Source of the DNA: Methylobacterium nonmethylotrophicum
GTDB taxonomy: Bacteria; Pseudomonadota; Alphaproteobacteria; Rhizobiales; Beijerinckiaceae
Direction: 5' to 3'
DNA: 64,000 nt
Assembly: GCF_004745635.1 (NCBI RefSeq)
Contig: NZ_SRLB01000005.1
Location: 310,001 to 374,000, forward strand
Below, piece after piece: positions 7,420 through 15,498 of the stretch (within the stretch, counting starts at the first letter, position 1; each line of letters starts with the position of its first letter). The position numbers and the translations under genes are program-made. Under the pieces are notes generated by a model that was given only the letters and a program-made list of their open reading frames with translations, was not told the origin of the DNA and did not search any database.

Positions 7420-10143
7420 GTGGCCGACCATGACTCTCACGAAGAGGCGCGCGGACGCCTCGAGTCCCTGTTCAGCGGGATTCCCGGCGCCCGCGAGGCG
7501 GTCGCGGAGGCGATCGCCAGCGGGCAGATCGACCCCACCCGCTTCCGGGTGAACCAGGCCGATCTCGGCACGAGGCTGGAGCACGTCGGCAATCCGCTCG
7601 GCCTCGAAGCCATCATCAGGCGGGTCGTCCGGCCCCCGATGCTGATCCGGAACGACCGGGTGGAGTTCGTGCCCGTTCCCAAATTCCCGGAACTGACGGA
7701 GGCGCATGTGCGGCGCGTCGAGCGCTTCATCCCGTCCGTCGGCCGCGTCGAGTTCGTCAACCACAGCATGCGCTGGGGCGGCACCGGCTTCGTGATCGAC
7801 GGGGCAGGGCGCGGCCGCCGGCGCGTGGTGACCAACCGCCACGTGGCCAAGCTCGTGGCCCGGCGCGGCCGCACGGGAGCGGGCGTATTCCTGCGCTCGC
7901 CGATCGGCATGCCCTACCGGGCCAAGCTCGACATGCGCGAGGAGGTCGACTCGAAGCCCGGCACCGCCTTCGAGCTTCCGGTCAGCACCATCGTGTACCT
8001 CGCCGACGACACCGAGGCCGACGTCGCGCTGCTCGAGATCGAGGTCAACGACCGCCTCGCGCCCGATCCGATCCCGCTCGCCGGCCGGCGGGCGAACGAC
8101 GCCGAGCTGGTCGCGACGGTGGGCTACCCGGCCTTCGACGACCGGAACGACCTGGCCGAGATGCGCGAGTATTTCCAGGACCTCTTCGACGTCAAGCGGT
8201 TCGCGCCCGGCCTGGTGATGACGAGCGGGGCCGGCACGGTCCTGTCGCATGACTGCACGACGCTCGGCGGCAACTCGGGCTCCTGCCTGATCAGCCTTGA
8301 GCAGGAGGGCGTCGTCGGGCTGCATTTCTCCGGCGAGTTCGGGGTGGAGAACGCTGCCGTCAGCGTGGAGACGCTGAAGCGGCTCCTCGCCTCGGGCTCG
8401 CTGGTCGCGCTGCCCGGCGCGGCCGCGCCGGCCGACGTCGAGTCGCGCTCCGACGGCGAGCACGACGCGGACGACCTCAAGGATCGCGGCGGGTACGATC
8501 CGGACTTCCTGGGCGAGGGACTGGCGGTGCCCTGGCCCGACCTCGACGCCGGGATCGGCGACGACCTCGCGCAGCCGTCGGACGCCCTGCCCGGCCGCCC
8601 CTACGAGCTTCGCTACACCCATTTCGGCGTGCTGTTCTCGAAGAGCCGGCGCTCGCCGCGCGTGACCGCCGTCAACATCGACGGGGAGGAGAGCGTCCGC
8701 ATCAAGCGCCGCGACGACCGCTGGTTCTACGACCTGCGCATCCCGCGCGAGCTGCAGCTCGGCCAGAACGCCTACGAGGACCCGGACATCGACCGCGGCC
8801 ACATGGTCCGGCGCGAGGACCCGAACTGGGGCGACGACGCCCAGCAGGCGAACGACGACACCTTCCACTACACCAACTCGGCCTTGCAGCATTCGAGCCT
8901 GAACCAGGGCAAGACGCTCTGGCAGGGGCTCGAGAACTACATCCTCGACAGTTCCCGGACCAAAGGGTTCAAGGCCTGCGTCTTCACCGGCCCGGTGTTC
9001 GACGACGAGGATCCCGAGCTCCCGCCCAGCAACGCCCAGGTCCCGCAGGAATTCTGGAAGATCGTCGCGATGCCGGCGGAAGGCGGCGGCCTGCATGCGA
9101 CGGCCTACCTGCTCAGCCAGGGCGATCTGATCCGCCGCCTCCTCCTCAAGCGGAGCCGGAACGAGGCCGCCGAAGGCTTCGTGCTCGGGCCCTACCGCAC
9201 GTTCCAGGTCGCGATCACGCATATCGAGGAGGTCACGGGGCTCTCGTTCCCGGCCCTGCGCGGCGCCGATCCGCTCAGCCGCACGCTGCGGGCCCAGGAA
9301 GCCCTGGCGGACGGCCGTCCGGCCTACATCCCCCTCGAGAGCGCGGAGGACCTGGTCCTCGCCGCGGCCGGCGAGACGGCGCCGGGCGACGCCGGAGAGG
9401 CCGGGAGCGAGGACGAAGCGCTCGCGGAGGTCGCGTCCAGGGTCGCGCAATTCCCGCCCCCGACCCTGCTGCAGCGCCTCGTCGAGCTGCAGGACGGTAC
9501 GGGCGACCCGGGGCAGGCCGCGGAGGTCGGCGAGCTTCTGCGCGCCTACCAGGCCGCCGTCGCGTCGTACCCGTCGAGGGAGGAGGGACCGGCCCCGAGC
9601 TATGCCAGCCTGAAGCCGGACTACGAAACCCTGTTCGCGTCGTGCCAGGTCCGGCCGGAGCGGGCCGGCGAAGTGGCCTGGCACGTCAAGAAGCTGCGCG
9701 CCTACCAGGCACGCTACGAGGCCGTCGGAGACAAGCTCGGCATCCCCTGGTGGTTCGTGGGCATCACCCACGCCCTCGAGGGCAGCTTCAACTTCAACGG
9801 GCATCTCCATAACGGCGATCCGCTGACCGCCCGCACCGTCCAGATTCCCAAGGGCCGGCCGAAGGTCTGGAACCCGCCCAACGACTGGGAGTCGAGCGCC
9901 GTCGATGCCCTGACCATGAAGGGCTATGCGGGCCAGGAGGATTGGTCGGTTCCCCGGGCGCTCTACCGGTTCGAGGCGTATAACGGCTGGGGGTACCGCG
10001 GCCGGGGCGTGCACACGCCGTACCTGTGGAGCTTCTCCACCCACTACACCCGAGGCAAGTTCGTGAAGGACAAGGTCTACGACGCGAACGCGGTCTCCAA
10101 GCAATGCGGCGCCGCGGTGATGCTGAAGGCGCTCGGGGTGTAG
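7420..10143 (+). CDS. Trypsin-like protease + NUC-family endonuclease + lysozyme-like fusion (907 aa)
   Basis: Three hydrolase modules in one chain. Residues 105-325 are a trypsin-fold protease with His141 (TNRHV), Asp201 (EADVALL) and Ser286 (GGNSGS). Residues 395-640 are a DNA/RNA non-specific (EndoG/NUC type) nuclease: DRGH at 458-461 with the general-base His461, and the metal-binding pattern Asn486, Gln490, Asn495 followed by W..LE. Residues 740-907 match a lysozyme-like module seen in phage and bacterial wall-lytic proteins, with candidate catalytic Glu787 in HALEGSFNF and a later SPYLWS-like stretch. There is no signal peptide or membrane anchor despite a wall-active domain. The start is GTG at 7420, 7 nt after GGAGGG. 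The frame stays open upstream into the NTPase gene, but that stretch has no coding character. Confidence 0.85.
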   Translation: MADHDSHEEARGRLESLFSGIPGAREAVAEAIASGQIDPTRFRVNQADLGTRLEHVGNPLGLEAIIRRVVRPPMLIRNDRVEFVPVPKFPELTEAHVRRVERFIPSVGRVEFVNHSMRWGGTGFVIDGAGRGRRRVVTNRHVAKLVARRGRTGAGVFLRSPIGMPYRAKLDMREEVDSKPGTAFELPVSTIVYLADDTEADVALLEIEVNDRLAPDPIPLAGRRANDAELVATVGYPAFDDRNDLAEMREYFQDLFDVKRFAPGLVMTSGAGTVLSHDCTTLGGNSGSCLISLEQEGVVGLHFSGEFGVENAAVSVETLKRLLASGSLVALPGAAAPADVESRSDGEHDADDLKDRGGYDPDFLGEGLAVPWPDLDAGIGDDLAQPSDALPGRPYELRYTHFGVLFSKSRRSPRVTAVNIDGEESVRIKRRDDRWFYDLRIPRELQLGQNAYEDPDIDRGHMVRREDPNWGDDAQQANDDTFHYTNSALQHSSLNQGKTLWQGLENYILDSSRTKGFKACVFTGPVFDDEDPELPPSNAQVPQEFWKIVAMPAEGGGLHATAYLLSQGDLIRRLLLKRSRNEAAEGFVLGPYRTFQVAITHIEEVTGLSFPALRGADPLSRTLRAQEALADGRPAYIPLESAEDLVLAAAGETAPGDAGEAGSEDEALAEVASRVAQFPPPTLLQRLVELQDGTGDPGQAAEVGELLRAYQAAVASYPSREEGPAPSYASLKPDYETLFASCQVRPERAGEVAWHVKKLRAYQARYEAVGDKLGIPWWFVGITHALEGSFNFNGHLHNGDPLTARTVQIPKGRPKVWNPPNDWESSAVDALTMKGYAGQEDWSVPRALYRFEAYNGWGYRGRGVHTPYLWSFSTHYTRGKFVKDKVYDANAVSKQCGAAVMLKALGV

Positions 10144-10349
10144 CGCGCCGGGGGTCTTCACGCGACGCGGCCGGGACGGGACGAGCCCGGTGACCGCCGT
10201 TCTCTCGAACGGACGTGCGACGGCGTCGTCGCACGAGCCCTGCCTGAGCGAAGCCGGCCTGCGCATCGAGAGTGCGGTCCGGCGGTGTCCTCAGAAGGAC
10301 CGATCGACACTCGGTCGAGATCCGAACTCGAGCCAATGGGAGAGCCGCG

Positions 10350-12062
10350 ATGGCCGGGCAAGCGAAGCCGGATGAGACGACCGACGGCGAGGATGGATCC
10401 GGGGACGCCTCCGGGACGCCGGCCCAGGCCGCCGATGGGGGCGCCGAGGGCGGACCGGGCGTGACGCCGGTGAGCGGCGAGACGACGATCGACGAGAAGA
10501 TGGATTTCGAGGTTGTCGCCCTGACCCTCGACGCCGTCCGGAGGATCGCGGGCGTGATCGCGGATCGCGTGAAGGCGAAGGTCGGCCGGATCGAACCGCC
10601 GGCCCCGGTCGTCCTCGCCGACGAGTCGCTCGTCTCCCGGATGGCCGAGTGGCAGGTGATCGCGGCCCGCATCGGGGCGGTCGAGGAGGGCATCGAGGCC
10701 CTGCTGCTGCCGGTGGAGCCACCGGATGCGCACGAGGAGGGGCTGGTCGCGAGCCTGGGCCAGGCGACCTCGGCGGTCGAGGCCGTCGCCAAGCTGCTGT
10801 CCTTCTTCAAGGCCGAGGCCCGCTACAGCGGCCGGACTGTGGAGCTTCCGGCTGCCGCCCTGTATCCCGCCCTCGCAGGCCGGCTCGCCGAGGCGGGCAT
10901 CGAACCGGTTCTGGTCGAGGCGGCCCGGCCGCTCGGTGCCGGCGCCGCGACGGGGCGCGACCTGATCGGTCGTCTGGAACGCCTGCTGCGCCTGCGCGAG
11001 CAGCTCGCGGCCTTCCTGCCCGATGCCGACGAAGCGGGAGCGGACAGGGACGGTGGCGACGCGAAGGCGGGCCAGGCGGAGGGCGCCGAACCGAACCCGG
11101 ACGACCCGGAGCGGGAGGCGCGGCAGCGCGGCGTCACCCGCATCACGTCGCTGATCGGCGCCGTGGACGCCATCATGACGGACCTCGGCAGCGGCGCGGA
11201 GGGCGGGCACCGCATCGCGCAGATCCAGGCGGCGAGCGCCGTGACCTGCCTCGTCCAGGACGCGCCCGCCGCTTACCTGCTGAGCGCGCAGATCATCAAG
11301 GCGGGCGGTCATTACCGTATCCGGAAACACCTCTTCACGACCTTGTTCACCGGGGACCAGCTCTACTACGGCGGCGGCGCCGCGATCAGCTTCACGCTGA
11401 CCGATCTCAAGCGACTGCGCGTGGTGCTCGGCGACGTGCTCCATCACGCGAGCGGCAATGTCCGGGCCCCGTGGGGATCCGTGGGCGGCCGCCTGAGCAA
11501 CCTGAGAGAGCCGTGCACACCGTCGCCCCTCCAGCCCGTCGCCGTTCCCGACGAGCCTCTCGTCACGCCGAATACCGGCGATGACGAGAAGGCCGACCCG
11601 GAACAGCCGGGACGATTCCTCGCGGAGGGCCTCCGGCACGCCGCCTGGCGGGAGGCCAAGGCCCTCGTCACGCTCCGTGCCCAGGTCAACGCCATGGCAC
11701 CCGGCCGCAGCAAGGCGAGCGACGGGACGATCGGCGACGCCGCGCACCAGAGCCGGGACTCGGACCACAATCCCTGGGTGATCGACGACGGGACAGGCGT
11801 CGTGACGGCGCTCGACATCACCAACGACCCGCGCCACGGATGCAGCGCAGACGCCATCGCCGAAGCGATCCGCCGCAGCCGCGATCCGCGCGTGAAGTAC
11901 ATCATCTGGAACAGGCGCATCGCGAGCTCCACCGCCATCGGCCGGTTTCCGGCTTGGGCGTGGCGGCGCTACACCGGCGACAACCCGCACACCAAGCACG
12001 TCCACATCTCGGTGAAGGCGGACAAGGTCGCTTACGACTCAGACCGAGCATGGAGCCTGTAG
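10350..12062 (+). CDS. Protein with unknown helical N-terminus and C-terminal M15-like DD-peptidase domain (570 aa)
   Basis: Last gene of the cassette, 206 nt after the triple fusion. Residues 1-50 are acidic and low in complexity; residues 60-380 are helical and of unknown family, with a conserved-looking block around FTGDQLYYGGGAAISF. Residues 425-570 resemble peptidoglycan DD-/LD-carboxypeptidase (M15-like) domains of phage endolysins: His466 and His473 in AHQSRDSDH, Asp489 in TALDI, and an HxH (His550, His552) near the end, which together would bind zinc. No secretion signal is visible. ATG 10350 was chosen because GGGAGAG sits about 6 nt upstream; the frame is open to 10272. The wall-hydrolase domain matches the theme of the preceding fusion protein. 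Its N-terminal function is not recognised. Confidence 0.72.
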   Translation: MAGQAKPDETTDGEDGSGDASGTPAQAADGGAEGGPGVTPVSGETTIDEKMDFEVVALTLDAVRRIAGVIADRVKAKVGRIEPPAPVVLADESLVSRMAEWQVIAARIGAVEEGIEALLLPVEPPDAHEEGLVASLGQATSAVEAVAKLLSFFKAEARYSGRTVELPAAALYPALAGRLAEAGIEPVLVEAARPLGAGAATGRDLIGRLERLLRLREQLAAFLPDADEAGADRDGGDAKAGQAEGAEPNPDDPEREARQRGVTRITSLIGAVDAIMTDLGSGAEGGHRIAQIQAASAVTCLVQDAPAAYLLSAQIIKAGGHYRIRKHLFTTLFTGDQLYYGGGAAISFTLTDLKRLRVVLGDVLHHASGNVRAPWGSVGGRLSNLREPCTPSPLQPVAVPDEPLVTPNTGDDEKADPEQPGRFLAEGLRHAAWREAKALVTLRAQVNAMAPGRSKASDGTIGDAAHQSRDSDHNPWVIDDGTGVVTALDITNDPRHGCSADAIAEAIRRSRDPRVKYIIWNRRIASSTAIGRFPAWAWRRYTGDNPHTKHVHISVKADKVAYDSDRAWSL

Positions 12063-12188
12063 GCTCGGTGTATGGTCCCGGAATGAGGTGCTGCGGAGCG
12101 AGCACGAACCGGTCCGGTTCTTTGGTCCAGGCCTGCCCGATGGGCTGGATCGGCGTGTTTCGGCGCGACGCTCTGAGGCACCTGGCGA

Positions 12189-13010
12189 AGAGGCTATCCC
12201 ACTCGGGCGTGTCGCCATGCGACGATGGCAGCTGCGCAGTGGAGCAGGGCGAGGGCGTTCTGCCGCGTCTTGGACCAGCGGATCGGCAAGGCGCGGAAGC
12301 GGTTGACCCAGGAATGGCAGCGCTCCACCACCCAGCGCCTCGCCCGCTTGCCGCATTCGCGCGTCTCGACGATCTCCTCTCCGCGTCGCCGGAGATGCAG
12401 TTCGACGCCGTACTCGCCGGCTGTTTCGCGTGGGCCGGTGTCATCATCGCCCTTCTCCAGGCACAGGTGCTGCGGATCCCAGGCGCTCGGATCAGGCCGG
12501 GAGACCGGGATCGCCTCCAGCGTCTCGCGCGGCAGCAGGTGATCGTCGACGTTGGCGCCGGCGATCACCAGCCCCACCGGCACCCCGCGCCCGTCGGTAG
12601 ACAACCCCTCCCAGTCGATCCCCACCAAGGCGTCGTGGGCCAAACGCCCCTCGCGCCAGAACGCCTCGAACACGCCGGCTTTCGTCCGTTCCTGGAAGCG
12701 GCGGTGGGCCGAGGACGAGGTGCAGATCCCTGTGGCGTTGAGCGCGTTCCACTGGCATCCGGTGCGCAGCACGACGATCGCGTCCATCGCCGCCCGATCG
12801 GGCACCCGCGGATCGTGGCACCCGAGCGGATGGCGCGGACGGGACGGCAGCAGCGGCTCCATCCGCATCCAGAGAGCGTCGGCGATACGCCAGCTGTCGT
12901 CCGCCATCGCAGGACGCCGGCCAGCTTGGCTCTTGAGCGTCGGCATCCTCAAGAGGTGCGAAACCCGAGCCGAGATGCCACCCCCAACCTTCCCTACCGG
13001 GATGGCCTCT
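12189..13010. mobile_element. Decayed IS5-family insertion sequence remnant
   Basis: Bounded by imperfect terminal inverted repeats: AGAGGCTATCCC at 12189-12200 and its complement GGGATGGCCTCT at 12999-13010 (11 of 12 match). The span of about 820 bp and the single minus-strand transposase frame fit the IS5 family. I see no clear target duplication, so the outer limits may be off by a few bases. It sits 126 nt after the protease/NTPase cassette. Confidence 0.7.
12194..12907 (-). pseudogene. IS5-family transposase with internal deletion
   Basis: The frame reads through as 237 residues. The N-terminal DUF4096-like part (DALWMRMEPLLP, then RAAMDAIVVLRTGCQW) and the C-terminal end (KRARRWVVERCHSW, then IVAWRH) are typical of IS5 transposases. 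In the middle, DWEG is joined directly to LSTDGRGVP. In intact relatives I remember, about 30 residues lie here, including the first catalytic Asp (in a WLAMDG-like motif). The DDE triad is therefore incomplete and the enzyme should be dead, although no frameshift is present. An alternative start ATG lies at 12946. The stop falls inside the left terminal repeat. Confidence 0.78.
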
Positions 13011-13049
13011 AAGCGAAGACAGGGACGCGGCACCGTGCGATACGGACCC

Positions 13050-13283
13050 ATGCCTGCAAAGAAGCCGAAACAGACCGCCTTCACCGTCGCCGTCTCGGCC
13101 GCCGACGACGGGGCCAGCCCCCCGGCCACCCGGGTCTACGTCGCCATGGCGGCCGATCCCCTGGCGGCCGTCGCCGCCGTGCAGGCGGTGGCGCCGGAGG
13201 CGGCGGTGGAGTTGAGCGGCACTCTCTCCGACCGCCTCGCCGCCCGATTGAGGCTGCGTCCGGGCGAGGTGCGGCCGATCTGA
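13050..13283 (+). CDS. Small hypothetical protein (77 aa)
   Basis: A lysine-rich start (MPAKKPKQ) is followed by an alanine-rich sequence with a regular strand/helix pattern and a C-terminal arginine-rich end. ATG at 13050 is 40 nt beyond the IS remnant. Ribosome-site support is poor. I cannot name a family. Coding is plausible from codon use, but a spurious frame in GC-rich DNA is possible. Confidence 0.45.
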   Translation: MPAKKPKQTAFTVAVSAADDGASPPATRVYVAMAADPLAAVAAVQAVAPEAAVELSGTLSDRLAARLRLRPGEVRPI

Positions 13284-13528
13284 CGCAAGTCGGGGCCGTT
13301 CGCCGCGGAGGCGGTCCGGCATCTCGGCCAGGATCTCCCCGCGACATCCCGCGGCCGCGAAGGCGGAACCCGGGATCGCTCGTCGCTGACGCTCGGGTCT
13401 GAAGCGGAGGCGTCCCGCTTTCTGCACCGTCAGGCCTCATCGGCCCCGGGTTCTCGCCTGTGACGAGCCCCGGGATGAGGCGGAGATCGCTGGAAGCGGA
13501 ATGACGTCACCAGACTATCAAAAACGAA

Positions 13529-14017
13529 TCATTCCTTCAGGTGATCCAGCGGCAATGCAGTGGTGTACTTCACCTGGTCGAGCGCGAAGCTCGAGCGTAT
13601 CTTCGCGACGCCCGGGATGCGGGTGAGGTGGTCGACGATCAGCCGCTGGTACTCGGCCAGGTCCTCGACCACGACCCGCAGCAGGTAATCGGCCTCGCCG
13701 CTCATCAGGTAGCACTCCATCACCTCCGGGCGGGAGCGGATGGCGTCGGAGAAGGCCTGGAGGGCGGCCTGGGTCTGCTTCTCCAGGGAGACGTGGACGA
13801 AGACGTTGACATGCAGGCCGAGAGCCTGCGGATCGGCCACCGCGACGCAGCGCCGGATGATCCCCTTGGCCTTGAGGTCGTTGACGCGCCGCCAGCACGG
13901 CGAGGTCGAGAGGCCGACCGCCTCGGCGAGGTCGCCGATGCCGATCTCGCTGTCCTGCTGCAGGTGCTCGAGAATGCGGATCGAGGCCGGATCGAGGTCG
14001 ACGGGTCTGGCCGGCAC
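13529..14017 (-). CDS. Lrp/AsnC-family transcriptional regulator
   Basis: A 162-residue DNA-binding protein of the leucine-responsive family, which usually senses an amino acid and controls its metabolism or transport. Residues 5-60 form the N-terminal helix-turn-helix (EAVGLSTSPCWRRVNDL); residues 68-150 form the ligand-binding RAM domain with the G-ADY-L pattern (SGEADYLLRVV). Length is normal. It starts at GTG 14017 with AGGAG about 10 nt upstream. There is no amino-acid enzyme or exporter next door, so its target is not evident. Confidence 0.93.
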   Translation of the reverse strand: MPARPVDLDPASIRILEHLQQDSEIGIGDLAEAVGLSTSPCWRRVNDLKAKGIIRRCVAVADPQALGLHVNVFVHVSLEKQTQAALQAFSDAIRSRPEVMECYLMSGEADYLLRVVVEDLAEYQRLIVDHLTRIPGVAKIRSSFALDQVKYTTALPLDHLKE

Positions 14018-14094
14018 GCGCGTGTCTCCTGGCGGGCTCGAAGGGCCCGCCCTCCGAGCAAACCCGCATCGGCGGCCTCAAGGCAAGGGGCGCC

Positions 14095-14469
14095 TCAGCC
14101 GGACACGCGGTCGACCGCCGCCGCGGTGTCCTCGGGCCGGGTGTTGAAGGCGATGCGGGCGCCCGGCGCGGCCCGGTGCACCGCGTTGAGGATGGCTTCG
14201 AACACCGCGAGATGCGCACGCGACTGGCGCACGCCGGCGCCGATCACCACGCAGTCGTAGGACGCCGACCCGAGCCGCTGCGCCACGATCCCGGCGGCGG
14301 CCGCGTCCGGCCGGACGAGGCAGTGCTCGGCGGTCCAGCCGCGCTGGCGCATGTCGTGGAGAGTGCCCGTGATTCCGGCCCGGACCTTCTCGGCGTCGAG
14401 GCCCGGCGGCAGGGCGGGATCGGAGAAGTCGACCGCGTCGGGCTCGTAGCCGACCAGCAGGATCCGCAT
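14095..14469 (-). CDS. Conserved hypothetical protein (124 aa)
   Basis: A small soluble protein with an alternating strand/helix pattern: MRILLVGYEP, a central CVVIGAGVR strand, and IAFNTRPED near the end. The pattern suggests a Rossmann-like or response-regulator-like fold, and similar short proteins are common in Rhizobiales. No catalytic motif can be named. It follows the ROK kinase gene by 113 nt on the same strand and may be co-transcribed with it. Confidence 0.75.
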   Translation of the reverse strand: MRILLVGYEPDAVDFSDPALPPGLDAEKVRAGITGTLHDMRQRGWTAEHCLVRPDAAAAGIVAQRLGSASYDCVVIGAGVRQSRAHLAVFEAILNAVHRAAPGARIAFNTRPEDTAAAVDRVSG

Positions 14470-14582
14470 CGAACGTCCTCTCGCCCTGTCCTCTCGTGAC
14501 ATCGGAGCGGAACGATACTCGGCGATCCTCACGATGCCCAGGGTCATCCCGCCGTCGCGACGCCCGAGGCGATCCCGCGGCG

Positions 14583-15494
14583 TCACCCCACCCCGTTCCA
14601 CAGCCACGCGGCCCCGCGTACCCCCGAGGCGTCGCCGTGCCGGCTCGGCCGGATCGGGGTGTCGAAGCCGCCGCCGAAGACGTGCGGGGCGACGCGCGCC
14701 GGCAGGGCTTCGTAGATCTCCGGGATGGTCGAGAGGCCGCCGCCGAGCACGATCACGTCGGGGTCGAGCACGTTGACGATGCCGGCGATGCCGCGCCCGA
14801 GCCGGTCGAGCCAGGCGGCGAAGGTTGCCCGCGCCGCCGGGTCGCCGGCCCGCATCGCCGCGATGATCGCCTCGCCGGTGATGGCCCGGTCGGTGCGGCG
14901 GGCGTGGTCGGCGGCGAGGCCGGGGCCGGAGAGCCAGGTCTCGAGGCAGCCGTGCCGGCCGCAATAGCAGGCCGGGCCCGGGCGCTCGTCGTCGCGGGGG
15001 GCAGGCAGCGGGTTGTGGCCCCATTCGCCAGCGATGCGCTGGCGCCCGGAGAGCGCCCGGCCCGACAGCGCGATCCCCGAGCCGACGCCGGTGCCGAGGA
15101 TCACGGCCCAGACCACGGCCGCCCCCTCCCCCGCCCCGTCGACGGCCTCCGAGACGGCGAGGCAGTTGGCGTCGTTCTCGAGCCGCACCGGGCGGCCGAG
15201 AGCGCGTTCGAGATCCTCGCCGAGAGCCCGGCCGTTGAGCCAGGTCGAGTTGGCGTTCTTGACCCGGCCGGTCTGCGGCACCAGGGCGCCGGGGATCCCG
15301 AGTCCGACCGTGCCGGTGCCGCCGCCTTGCGCCTCCAGCGCCGCGACGAGGCCCGCGATGGCGCGAAGCGAGGCGTCGTAATCGCCCCGCGGGGTCGCGA
15401 CCCGCTGCTCGGCCAGGACCCGGCCGGCCCCGTCGAGGACGATCCCGGCGATCTTGGTGCCGCCGAGATCGATGCCGATGCGGAGCGGGCCCAT
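14583..15494 (-). CDS. ROK-family sugar kinase
   Basis: A 303-residue kinase of the ROK family, which phosphorylates hexoses or amino sugars such as glucose, fructose or N-acetylglucosamine. Visible motifs are the phosphate-binding DLGGTK at 9-14, catalytic Asp108 in ENDAN, the GEWGH signature (His160), and a zinc site with Cys176, Cys178 and Cys183 in CYCGRHGC. The complete zinc motif indicates a kinase rather than an ROK repressor, and there is no helix-turn-helix. Its start lies 4 nt after the stop of dctA, so the two form an operon. Which sugar it uses cannot be told; pairing with a dicarboxylate carrier gives no clue. Confidence 0.92.
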   Translation of the reverse strand: MGPLRIGIDLGGTKIAGIVLDGAGRVLAEQRVATPRGDYDASLRAIAGLVAALEAQGGGTGTVGLGIPGALVPQTGRVKNANSTWLNGRALGEDLERALGRPVRLENDANCLAVSEAVDGAGEGAAVVWAVILGTGVGSGIALSGRALSGRQRIAGEWGHNPLPAPRDDERPGPACYCGRHGCLETWLSGPGLAADHARRTDRAITGEAIIAAMRAGDPAARATFAAWLDRLGRGIAGIVNVLDPDVIVLGGGLSTIPEIYEALPARVAPHVFGGGFDTPIRPSRHGDASGVRGAAWLWNGVG

Positions 15495-15498
15495 CCGG

